Shown here in pieces: positions 1-6,254 of a stretch of 7,963 nucleotides of DNA. Each line of letters opens with the position of its first letter. The stretch's first letter is position 1. Made by a program: the position numbers and the translations under genes. The stretch covers positions 1 to 7,963 of the forward strand of contig CAMVIL010000045.1 of the NCBI GenBank assembly GCA_947167535.1. The letters are read 5' to 3'. A model generated the notes under the pieces. The model worked only from the letters and a program-made list of their open reading frames with translations. It was not told the DNA's origin and did not search any database. This stretch comes from an uncultured Ruminococcus sp. (lineage in GTDB: Bacteria; Bacillota; Clostridia; Oscillospirales; Ruminococcaceae).

Positions 1-52
1 GAGCATTCGCCTCCTAAGCGAAGGGTCGGACGTTCGAATCGTCTCAGGGACG
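1..52 (+). tRNA. tRNA-Arg (anticodon CCT), 3' part only
   Basis: This is the 3' part of a tRNA; the acceptor 5' strand and most of the D arm lie before the window. Visible parts are the 3' strand of the D stem (1-4), an anticodon stem TTCGC/GCGAA (6-10 and 18-22) around the 7-nt loop 11-17, and a 5-nt variable region. A T arm follows (28-44) with the usual TTCGAAT loop and one G-T pair, then the acceptor 3' strand CAGGGAC (45-51) and discriminator G at 52. The anticodon at 13-15 is CCT, which reads the arginine codon AGG. No CCA is encoded after the discriminator, so it would be added by the CCA-adding enzyme. The missing 5' strand should read GTCCCTG. Confidence 0.93.
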
Positions 53-58
53 CTCAGT

Positions 59-106
59 AAGCCTTGTACCCTTTGATCAAAATAGAAGTGTGCAGGGCTT
101 TGTTTT
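59..106 (+). terminator. Intrinsic terminator after tRNA-Arg
   Basis: An 11-bp stem pairs AAGCCTTGTAC (59-69) with GTGCAGGGCTT (90-100), with two G-T pairs. The loop is about 20 nt and a T-rich tail begins at 101. It sits 6 nt after the tRNA end, as expected for a tRNA transcript terminator. The long loop makes it less canonical than the two later terminators in the window. Confidence 0.7.
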
Positions 107-142
107 ATATGTTTTGTTTTTGTTATGAAAATGGGGAAAGAT

Positions 143-1149
143 ATGAAGAGGAGAAATATGAATAAGAGGTTCATCTCGACGCTTGCGGCAGTTGTGCTGG
201 CGGTTTCTGCGTCGGGTACTGCGCTGACAGCTTCGGCGTATTCTGTCACTAAGAATTCACCCGCCATCTATTATCTGAAAACCGATACGGTGGAGACCGA
301 CAAAAGCGGTGAAATCAAGTCCGGCGGAAAGATCCTCAGAAAAGGATTTTATACGGGTTATCCGGTGAATGATAATGCCGTGATGATCGCCGTCGGCTAC
401 GGATACAAGATCCTTCCGAGGAAGAGTTTATCTCTGAAGTATAAAAGCAGCTTTGTCAACAGCATCAACATGACGGGAGCGTTCTCTCAGCTTTCTGGCA
501 AAAAGCGTGTAAGAGGTGATTATAACGGTTTCCCCTACGGCTGCGGACCCTCCTCGGCTTCTACTCTTATCACTTACGAACTATCCAGACCCTATAACAA
601 TACAATTGTCAGGAATACCGATATAATCAGCTACTATCGCAGTCATCCCAAAGAAGCCGCAGGCTTCCTGTTCTCTGGCACGCTGAAGACCTGGTGCCTT
701 GAAGACGGCACTACCAATTACGGCGTTAAAAAGATCGTGTCGGATTATTCCAAAAAGTATGGTAAAAAAGGCAATTGCGTCGCCATCCTCGACCCTGCCG
801 ATATGAGCTCGCCTCTGGAGCTTGTCAATAAGATCGATCTGCTTCTCAGAACCGGCAGACGCGTTATCGTCACACAGTCAGATGTTCTTCCGACGAGGGC
901 GGCAATGGTACCGTGAATAAATACGTGAAAAAGAAATGCGGCACCCATTATATCGTAATTGCCGCTGAAAATGGTTTTACAGACGGAAGATATTTCATCT
1001 GCGACCCCTGGTATGTCGAGGGCGAACCCTATGCGGAAAACGGTCTCAATTACTACTATGGTATGCAGTATTCAAAGAAGCTCAAGGTAGCCGCGTCCAT
1101 GATGAATGCGGGCGGAGATCTTGAGAGATCGCTTATCTATGTAAAATAA
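143..1149 (+). pseudogene. Secreted C39-like cysteine peptidase, frameshifted
   Basis: This is a putative exported papain-like cysteine peptidase of the C39-like (Peptidase_C39_2) type. It has an N-terminal signal peptide with a basic start, a hydrophobic Ala/Val/Leu core and a TASA cleavage site before YSV. The catalytic Cys lies in YGCGPSSAS (codon 542-544). The reading frame beginning here stops at 914-916. The rest of the domain continues in the -1 frame, with the likely catalytic His in CGTHYIVI (946-948) and Asp in ICDPWY (1003-1005), ending at 1149. The two pieces join smoothly if one base is restored near 880, for example TT to TTT in GATGTTCTTCC, giving about 335 aa. As written, the first product lacks His and Asp and should be inactive. 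No slippery heptamer is visible at the overlap. The start is unsettled: ATG 143 has GGGGA 5 nt upstream, ATG 158 has AGGAG 4 nt upstream, and ATG 125 has no Shine-Dalgarno. The amidase gene follows within 20 nt and is probably co-transcribed. The substrate is unknown. Confidence 0.75.
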
Positions 1150-1155
1150 CGAAAC

Positions 1156-1159
1156 GGAG
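1156..1159 (+). promoter_or_regulatory. Ribosome binding site deciding the amidase start
   Basis: GGAG at 1156-1159 abuts the ATG at 1160 with no spacing but lies 9 nt before the ATG at 1169. The second ATG is therefore the more plausible start of the amidase. Confidence 0.55.
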
Positions 1160-1168
1160 ATGAAGGTC

Positions 1169-2314
1169 ATGTTCAGGTTTAAGAGAACCGCATCGGCATT
1201 GCTCGCTGCGGCAGTTATTCTCGGAAGTACTGCAGGAACGCTCGGCGCGTCTGCTTTGTCCGTATCGGCTGATGAAAAGAAACCCGTGTCTATCAGCAAG
1301 CTTACATTCAAAAAGATAACGAACCGTAAGATCCGTATCTACTGGAGCGGTACAAAGGACGACCGCGTTAAGACCTATATTGTCCAGCGTGCCGACATCG
1401 GCGGCAGCTCGTGGAAGACTGTCGGAAGGATAAATTCCGACGGCGACCGCACCAACGGCAAGAACTACTTCACCGATATCCTGAATACGGTCGGCCATCA
1501 GCGGTATACTTACCGCGTGAAGGTAAAGGTCGCCGACAGCACTAAATACTACGCCGCCACAGGCGGAAGCGTGACCGCTTCAAATTTAAGGGTCTGCATA
1601 GATCCCGGTCACTACAATAAGGAAAACGCAGGCACATACGGCTATACCGAAGGAGAGGCTGTGCTCACTACGGGTCTTCTGCTCAGGGATAGTCTTAAAT
1701 CTGCGGGCATTGATGTATTCATGACCCGCGATGACAAGGATATTACCGTCGGCGGCAAGAAAAACGCGGATGACGGCGACCAGCTCTTTGCACGCGGCAC
1801 CATCGCGGGTGAGAAGAAGTGCGATCTGTTCGTATCGCTCCATTCCAATGCCAACAGCTACAATGCCAACGGCAGAGATACCACCGACCAGCCGAAGTAT
1901 ATCAACAAGACTATGGTCTTTGTCAATAAGACCGCCTACAAGGAACAGAGCAAGTCGACCCGCAGAGTGGCAAACTACATCGGCAAGTACATCACCACCG
2001 TCAACAGAGCCCATGGAGTATATTCCTGCCCGTGGTATAATTCCAGCAAGCCTGCCGTATACACCGACGACTCGGAGTTCGGTGAATACAACGACGGTCT
2101 GAAACTAAAGGGCAGACTGATCTACCGCAAGTGGGGCTCTGACGATTATTATGCGGTGCTCAGAGGCGCTGCATACGTCGGCGTTCCGGGAATGCTGATC
2201 GAGCACGGGTATCACACCTACCCCGGCTACTGCAAGAAATTTATGAGCGACAGCGGTATCGCAGCGGAGTATGCATCTGTTGAGACTGCTGCTATGCTGA
2301 AATATTTATTCTGA
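1169..2314 (+). CDS. N-acetylmuramoyl-L-alanine amidase (Amidase_3), secreted
   Basis: This zinc enzyme is predicted to cleave the bond between N-acetylmuramic acid and L-alanine in peptidoglycan, outside the membrane. The 381-aa product has a signal peptide (basic residues, hydrophobic stretch about 8-26, probable cleavage after VSA at 34). Next is a fibronectin-III-like beta domain at about 40-130 (IYWSG, TYIVQRA, YTYRVKVKV), then the Amidase_3 catalytic domain from about 143 to the end. Metal and catalytic residues are in place: His148 in CIDPGH, Glu161 in YTEGEA, His225 in SLHSNAN and Glu345 in LIEHGYH. The domain has an insertion between the second His and the final Glu that is rich in Tyr, Asn and Lys, and there is no SLH, LysM or other obvious wall-binding repeat. 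ATG 1160 is an alternative start three codons upstream but has no usable spacing to its Shine-Dalgarno. The gene shares a probable transcript with the broken C39-like peptidase and ends in a terminator. Whether it acts in cell separation, wall turnover or lysis cannot be told from the sequence. Confidence 0.92.
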   Translation: MFRFKRTASALLAAAVILGSTAGTLGASALSVSADEKKPVSISKLTFKKITNRKIRIYWSGTKDDRVKTYIVQRADIGGSSWKTVGRINSDGDRTNGKNYFTDILNTVGHQRYTYRVKVKVADSTKYYAATGGSVTASNLRVCIDPGHYNKENAGTYGYTEGEAVLTTGLLLRDSLKSAGIDVFMTRDDKDITVGGKKNADDGDQLFARGTIAGEKKCDLFVSLHSNANSYNANGRDTTDQPKYINKTMVFVNKTAYKEQSKSTRRVANYIGKYITTVNRAHGVYSCPWYNSSKPAVYTDDSEFGEYNDGLKLKGRLIYRKWGSDDYYAVLRGAAYVGVPGMLIEHGYHTYPGYCKKFMSDSGIAAEYASVETAAMLKYLF

Positions 2315-2320
2315 ATTGTG

Positions 2321-2347
2321 ACGCACCGAGTTATTTCGGTGCGTTTC
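2321..2347 (+). terminator. Intrinsic terminator after the amidase
   Basis: A perfect 9-bp stem pairs ACGCACCGA (2321-2329) with TCGGTGCGT (2336-2344) around a 6-nt loop. A short T-containing tail follows. It begins 6 nt after the amidase stop codon and separates this unit from the cysE promoter. Confidence 0.85.
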
Positions 2348-2381
2348 TCATATCAGTTCACTATGTTTTAACAAAAGTCGA

Positions 2382-2410
2382 TTGACAACGGGTGTGCGGT
2401 GTGGTATAAT
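2382..2410 (+). promoter_or_regulatory. Sigma-A promoter for cysE
   Basis: The -35 box TTGACA (2382-2387) and -10 box TATAAT (2405-2410) are both perfect consensus with a 17-bp spacer. TG at 2402-2403 gives an extended -10 (TGGTATAAT). Transcription should begin near 2417. This is the strongest promoter in the window. With so good a core promoter, any control is likely to come from a repressor or from the leader. Confidence 0.9.
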
Positions 2411-2416
2411 ATTTAG

Positions 2417-2533
2417 TGCATTGATCGGGATCGGCACTTATGCCTTACAGTAAAATTATCACAATGATCCCGACCCGAAATCCGCTGTCGCTGCATATAA
2501 TGCTGTAAGACAGCTGTATAAGGAGTTCAGTTT
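2417..2533 (+). promoter_or_regulatory. Structured 5' leader of cysE
   Basis: The predicted leader is about 115 nt, long enough for regulation. It can form an 8-bp stem TCGGGATC (2425-2432) with GATCCCGA (2466-2473), enclosing a small hairpin GGCA-ctta-TGCC (2433-2444). A second stem GCTGTC (2484-2489) with GACAGC (2509-2514) encloses GCA/TGC. The Shine-Dalgarno AAGGAG (2520-2525) lies just after the second stem, 8 nt before the ATG. I do not see the T-box signature (GGGTGGNACCGCG-like) expected of a cysteine T-box, a SAM riboswitch core, or a U-tract terminator inside the leader. A regulatory role is inference only. Confidence 0.4.
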
Positions 2534-3490
2534 ATGAGCAATATAGAGAAGAAGATAAACGCCGTGACACTGCGCCTGCTCGCCGACTACGACGGCGGAC
2601 GCACCATCGACGAGATCAAGCCCTACGATCACCCCGATGAGGAAATGCTCGTGGATATAATCGGCAGCCTCAGAAAGATGATCTTCCCCGGCTATTTCCG
2701 CAACCGTTCCTTCCGCGTGTATACCGTCAGGAACAACATCTCGATGCTTCTTGAAGACGTCATCTTCAAGCTTACCAAGCAGATATCCATCGTTCTGCGC
2801 TACGACCCCGAGTTTGTAGACGCCGACGAAGAGACCGTTGTCAAAAAAGCCGAGGAGCTGACCTTCAGATTTCTGGATACCCTTCCCAAGATCCGTGAGT
2901 ATATCGAGACGGATATCGAAGCGGCTTTTGAAGGCGACCCTGCCGCATACAACAAGACCGAGATCATTTATTCCTATCCCGGTCTGTACGCGATACTGGT
3001 AAACCGCCTCGCACATGAGCTGTTCCTGCTGGGAGTTCCGCTTATCCCCCGTATCATGACAGAGCACGCTCACAGCAAGACAGGTATAGATATCCATCCG
3101 GGTGCTACCCTCGGCAAATACTTCTTTATCGACCACGGAACCGGCATAGTTATCGGTGAAACTACCGAGATCGGCGAGCACGTCAAGGTATATCAGGGCG
3201 TGACTCTCGGTGCGCTTTCGACCCGCGGCGGCCAGAGCCTCAGAAGCAAAAAACGTCACCCGACTATCGAGGATAACGTCACCATCTATTCGGGAGCTTC
3301 TATCCTCGGCGGTGAAACGCTCGTAGGCGCGGGAGCAGTTATCGGCGGTAACGCATTCATCACCAAGTCAGTGCCTGCGGGTGCAAGGATAAGCGTCAAG
3401 AACCTTGAACTCAACTGCGATTTCAAGGATAAGCCCGCCATCGACGAGGAGGAGCCCGGTCAGAATGAGACCTGGTTCTACACGATATGA
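2534..3490 (+). CDS. cysE: Serine O-acetyltransferase (EpsC/CysE type)
   Basis: The enzyme transfers acetyl from acetyl-CoA to L-serine, giving O-acetylserine, the cytoplasmic precursor that O-acetylserine sulfhydrylase turns into cysteine. The 318-aa product has an alpha-helical N-terminal half (about 1-175) and a left-handed beta-helix of hexapeptide repeats (about 180-300), for example IDIHPGATLG, IVIGETTEIG and TLVGAGAVIG. The residues matching the E. coli catalytic set are present: Asp186 in DIHPG, His201 in IDHGTGIVIGET and His242 in KKRHPTI. It is longer than E. coli CysE (273 aa) because of the N-terminal helical region, as in EpsC-type Gram-positive and Bacteroidetes enzymes. The start is well supported by AAGGAG at 8-nt spacing. 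It has its own consensus promoter and leader. The next gene overlaps its stop by ATGA. No O-acetylserine sulfhydrylase gene is in the window. Confidence 0.95.
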   Translation: MSNIEKKINAVTLRLLADYDGGRTIDEIKPYDHPDEEMLVDIIGSLRKMIFPGYFRNRSFRVYTVRNNISMLLEDVIFKLTKQISIVLRYDPEFVDADEETVVKKAEELTFRFLDTLPKIREYIETDIEAAFEGDPAAYNKTEIIYSYPGLYAILVNRLAHELFLLGVPLIPRIMTEHAHSKTGIDIHPGATLGKYFFIDHGTGIVIGETTEIGEHVKVYQGVTLGALSTRGGQSLRSKKRHPTIEDNVTIYSGASILGGETLVGAGAVIGGNAFITKSVPAGARISVKNLELNCDFKDKPAIDEEEPGQNETWFYTI

Positions 3491-3657
3491 CGATAATTCT
3501 GTTTGTCGGCGTTGTGATACTCATCGGGTATCTTACGATAAAGCTGAAACGCCGCAACAGAGAGACCTTCCGACGCGCCTTTGAGGAGCTCAGGCAGGAA
3601 GCGGAAGCCCTCGACAGTCGGAAAGACTATGAAAATGACTATCGGGATATAGAATGA
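3487..3657 (+). CDS. Small single-pass membrane protein, unknown function
   Basis: This is a 56-aa ORF whose ATG overlaps the cysE stop codon (ATGA at 3487-3490), which implies translational coupling. Residues 2-18 (TIILFVGVVILIGYLTI) form one hydrophobic segment. A basic patch KLKRR follows, so the charged C-terminal part probably stays in the cytoplasm. Residues 23-45 are rich in Glu, Arg, Ala and Leu and look helical, possibly a short coiled coil; the end is acidic (DYENDYRDIE). The stop is TGA at 3655-3657, directly followed by a terminator, so the ORF fills the space between cysE and the end of the transcript. I recognise no family. Frame, coupling and membrane pattern support it as a real gene. 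A role tied to CysE or cysteine metabolism is only suggested by position. Confidence 0.72.
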   Translation: MTIILFVGVVILIGYLTIKLKRRNRETFRRAFEELRQEAEALDSRKDYENDYRDIE

Positions 3658-3663
3658 TACCGG

Positions 3664-3703
3664 CCCGTGAACGTTTCACTGCGTTCACGGGTATTTTGTT
3701 TTG
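3664..3703 (+). terminator. Strong intrinsic terminator after the cysE unit
   Basis: A perfect 10-bp stem pairs CCCGTGAACG (3664-3673) with CGTTCACGGG (3682-3691) around an 8-nt loop. The T-rich tail TATTTTGTTTTG runs to 3703. It starts 6 nt after the stop of the small membrane protein. Confidence 0.92.
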
Positions 3704-3730
3704 TATACACCTAAATGTTAATTTTTCTTT

Positions 3731-3752
3731 CAGGGTATTGCTATTTACCCTG
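3731..3752 (+). promoter_or_regulatory. Inverted repeat around the murD -35 box
   Basis: CAGGGTA (3731-3737) and TACCCTG (3746-3752) form a perfect 7-bp dyad with an 8-bp spacer. The spacer holds the -35 box, so a dimeric repressor bound here would block RNA polymerase. Because TTTT follows the right arm, the same dyad could instead be a weak second terminator for the upstream unit. No regulator gene is visible nearby. Confidence 0.45.
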
Positions 3753-3766
3753 TTTTGATGTATAAT
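3738..3766 (+). promoter_or_regulatory. Sigma-A promoter for the murD operon
   Basis: TTGCTA (3738-3743, 4 of 6 consensus) and TATAAT (3761-3766, perfect) are separated by 17 bp. A second overlapping TATAAT at 3766-3771 could pair with TTTACC (3744-3749). Transcription should start near 3773, leaving a leader of about 80 nt. That leader can form ACGTGTG (3777-3783) with CGCACGT (3796-3802) and GTTCT (3801-3805) with AGAAC (3819-3823), which overlap at the junction. Confidence 0.8.
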
Positions 3767-3852
3767 ATAATAGATTACGTGTGTATATATGCAAACGCAC
3801 GTTCTCAATGGGAAAGTAAGAACAGAAAAACAAGAATGGAGAGTGCATTACT

Positions 3853-5215
3853 ATGACAAAGGCACAGAGATTTTTCAATTTGATAAAGGATAAGAGAGTC
3901 GGTTTCATCGGCACAGGCGTCAGCCATACTGCGCTGATAAGACTGTTTCTCAGCAAAGGCATAAAGGTAGTTATCCTTGACAAAAAGGACGAGGATCATT
4001 TCCCCGAGGATCTTTACTATGAGTTCTCGGCTAAGGGCGTGGACTTCTCCCTCGGTGAGAATTATCTCGACGAGCTGGTAAACTGCGATATCGTGTTCCG
4101 TACTCCGGGTATGTATTACAACAATCCCGCGCTGACAAAGGCACGCGAGGCAGGCGTTATCGTCACTTCCGAGATGGAAGTCTTTTTCGACCTCTGCCCC
4201 TGCAAGATCTATGCGGTAACAGGCTCCGACGGAGTTCCTCAAGGCTGAGGGCAGAAGAGTCCACCTCGGCGGAAACATCGGCAAGGCGCTTCTGCCCATG
4301 GTAGAGACCATGAGCGAGACCGATGTGGCAGTAGTCGAGCTTTCCAGCTTCCAGCTGATATCTATGCGCCGCTCGCCCGATGTTGCAGTCATCACCAACA
4401 TCTCTCCCAACCACCTCGATGTTCACGGCACTATGGAGGAGTACATCGACGCCAAGTGCAATCTTATAAGACACCAGAACGCTTTCTCCAAGACGGTTCT
4501 CAATGCCGACAACGAGGAGACTATGAAGCTGGCACCTATGGTACGCGGCACCCTCGTCAAGTTCTCGCTTTCGGGCAACACCGAGCGCGGCGCTTTCCTG
4601 CGCGATGACGGTATGCTCTGCTATACCGAAAAGGGCTCGGTCACTCAGATAGTCCACAAGGACGACATCCGCATCCCCGGAATTCATAACGTTGACAACT
4701 ACCTCACCGCCATCTCGGCAGTCTGGGGAGAGGTCTCCGTCGAGAGCATCGTCAACACAGCTATGAACTTCGGCGGTGTTGAGCACAGAATAGAGTTCGT
4801 CCGCGAGCTGGACGGCGTAAAGTGGTACAACGACTCCATCGCCACCAGCCCCACCCGCGTTATGGCAGGACTCAACTCCTTCGATCAGAAGATCATCATA
4901 ATCGCAGGCGGCTACGACAAGAAGATCCCCTACGAGCCGATGGCTGATACCGTAAATGAGAAGGTAAAGCTTCTTATCCTTCTCGGCGCGACAGGCCCGA
5001 AGATCGAAGCGGCGGTAAAGACATCTTCTCTCTACCCCGACAGCGGGCTTAAGATCATCAATGTAAAGACTCTTGAGGAAGCTGTCGAGCAGGCGTATAA
5101 GCTCTCGCAGAGTGGCGATGTGGTATCACTCTCGCCCGCCAGCGCAAGCTTTGACCTTTATAATAATTTTGAGGAAAGAGGACAGCATTTCAAGCGTCTC
5201 GTAAACGAGCTCTGA
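3853..5215 (+). pseudogene. murD: MurD ligase, deletion removes P-loop and shifts frame
   Basis: MurD (UDP-N-acetylmuramoyl-L-alanine--D-glutamate ligase) adds D-glutamate to UDP-MurNAc-L-Ala in the cytoplasm, using ATP. The first frame (3853-4248) carries the N-terminal UDP-binding domain (FIGTGVSH, VFRTPGMYY) up to YAVTGSDG, where the family continues with a GKTT-type ATP loop. Here the sequence passes directly into EFLKAEGRRVHLGGNIGKA in the +1 frame (from 4232), and the first frame stops at TGA 4246-4248. The second frame stays open to 5215 with conserved family motifs: ELSSFQL, NISPNHLDVHGTM, VEHRIEF, NDSIATSPTR, IAGGYDKK and LSPASASFD. The frame change needs a loss of 3n+2 bases; about 29 nt (nine codons plus two bases) fits the family. 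Restored, the protein would be about 463 aa, a usual MurD length. As written, neither fragment has an ATP site. A GGAG lies 11 nt before the ATG. M42 genes follow 13 nt later in the same operon. Confidence 0.88.
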
Positions 5216-5228
5216 TCTGCTAAGATAT

Positions 5229-6254
5229 ATGAAAGACAGAAAAGCATTACTTGAACGCCTGAGGATACTCTGCACGGCTGTCGGAGTGTCGGGGGCTGAA
5301 CAAAATATCGCCGATGTCTGCGGCAGAATTTTCTCCGAGTACGGTGAGGTCGGAATAAACGCGCTGGGCAGCGTTTTCTGTAAGGTCGGTATACACGATC
5401 CCGCAAAGAAGACGCTCATGCTGAACGCCCACATCGACGAGATCGGAATGATCGTCACCCATATCACCGACGACGGATTCCTCAAGGTATCCAAGTGCGG
5501 CGGCATCGATGTACGTGTTCTGCCCGCATCAAAGGTGACTATCTACGGCAGGGAGAAGCTCTGCGGCATTATCACAAGCGTTCCGCCGCATCTGCAGTCG
5601 GAAAGCTCAAAGGCAGCAACTCTCGACGACCTTTATGTAGACACGGGACTCTCGGGCGAACGCGCAAAGGCGCTGATATCTCTCGGAGACCGCGTGCTTA
5701 TTGAGAACGAGCCGCTTATGATGGGCGACCTTGTGACCTCAAAGGCGCTGGACGACCGCGCCTGCGTTCTGACGATACTCGAAGCCCTCGACAGAATGTC
5801 GGGTGCCGAGCTTAGATACAATATAGAAGTTCTGCTTTCGACAGGCGAGGAGGTAGGCTCTCACGGCGCCAGAACAGGCGCATACGGTTCAGATGCAGAC
5901 CTTGCATTCATACTTGATGTCACCTTCGGCAGAGCCCACGGCGAATCCGACGATGAGTACTTCAAGATCGGCGGCGGTGCCGCAATAGGTATTTCTCCCG
6001 TGCTTGACAGAAGACTCTCGGGCGACCTTATCGAGACGGCAAAGTCTGCGGGTATACCCTGTCAGGTCGAAGTCATGGGCGGCAGAACCGGCACCGATGC
6101 TGATGCTGTTGCCGTTGCAAAAGGCGGAATACCCGCCTGCACGGTCTCTGTCCCGCTCAGATATATGCATACCCCCGTCGAGGCTGTCTCGCTTGACGAT
6201 ATAGAGAATACTGCCGCGCTTGTAGCAGAGTTCTGCGAAAGGGGGACTTTCTGA
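5229..6254 (+). CDS. M42 family metallo-aminopeptidase (first of a tandem pair)
   Basis: This is a predicted cytoplasmic two-metal aminopeptidase of the M42 (FrvX/TET, 'endoglucanase M') family, which removes N-terminal residues from short peptides. The 341-aa product has the complete metal and catalytic set: His68 and Asp70 in NAHIDEIG, the Asp175-Asp176 pair in KALDDR, Glu207 and Glu208 in STGEEVG, Asp230 in ILDVTFG and His314 in RYMHTPVE. The PPHL of the inserted dimerisation (PDZ-like) region is at 119-122. There is no signal peptide. The start at 5229 has no clear Shine-Dalgarno, and the gap to the murD stop is 13 nt, which suggests coupling or read-through from murD. Its stop overlaps the start of the second M42 gene (TGATG). 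Substrate specificity cannot be read from the sequence, and the old name endoglucanase should not be taken as function. Confidence 0.92.
   Translation: MKDRKALLERLRILCTAVGVSGAEQNIADVCGRIFSEYGEVGINALGSVFCKVGIHDPAKKTLMLNAHIDEIGMIVTHITDDGFLKVSKCGGIDVRVLPASKVTIYGREKLCGIITSVPPHLQSESSKAATLDDLYVDTGLSGERAKALISLGDRVLIENEPLMMGDLVTSKALDDRACVLTILEALDRMSGAELRYNIEVLLSTGEEVGSHGARTGAYGSDADLAFILDVTFGRAHGESDDEYFKIGGGAAIGISPVLDRRLSGDLIETAKSAGIPCQVEVMGGRTGTDADAVAVAKGGIPACTVSVPLRYMHTPVEAVSLDDIENTAALVAEFCERGTF

Noticed and set aside
1..142. tRNA-Arg end as an integration (att) site of a mobile element
   Set aside because: No integrase, phage gene or direct repeat of the tRNA 3' end was found in the window, and a terminator and ordinary genes follow.
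860..916. Programmed -1 frameshift in the C39-like gene
   Set aside because: No X-XXY-YYZ slippery heptamer or clear downstream pseudoknot is seen in the overlap, so a simple indel explains it better.
2440..2508. Possible 22-codon leader peptide in the cysE leader
   Set aside because: An ATG at 2440 opens a short frame, but there is no good Shine-Dalgarno and no run of Cys or Ser codons of the kind an attenuator would need.
2454..2534. Protein-like frame before cysE (DPDPKSAVAAYNAVRQLYKE)
   Set aside because: The frame is open and looks plausible but has no start codon after the stop at 2451-2453. The downstream cysE start has its own Shine-Dalgarno and a complete N-terminus.
2459..3259. 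266-aa open frame on the minus strand opposite cysE
   Set aside because: It lies antisense to a well-supported gene with catalytic motifs and its translation resembles no family I know. Long antisense frames are common opposite genes with G/C-rich third positions.
4228..4250. Programmed +1 frameshift producing full MurD
   Set aside because: Even with a frame change the P-loop residues are absent, so recoding could not give an active enzyme.
4163..4786. 207-aa open frame on the minus strand opposite murD
   Set aside because: It is a shadow of the conserved murD frame, with no recognised motif and no ribosome binding site considered convincing.
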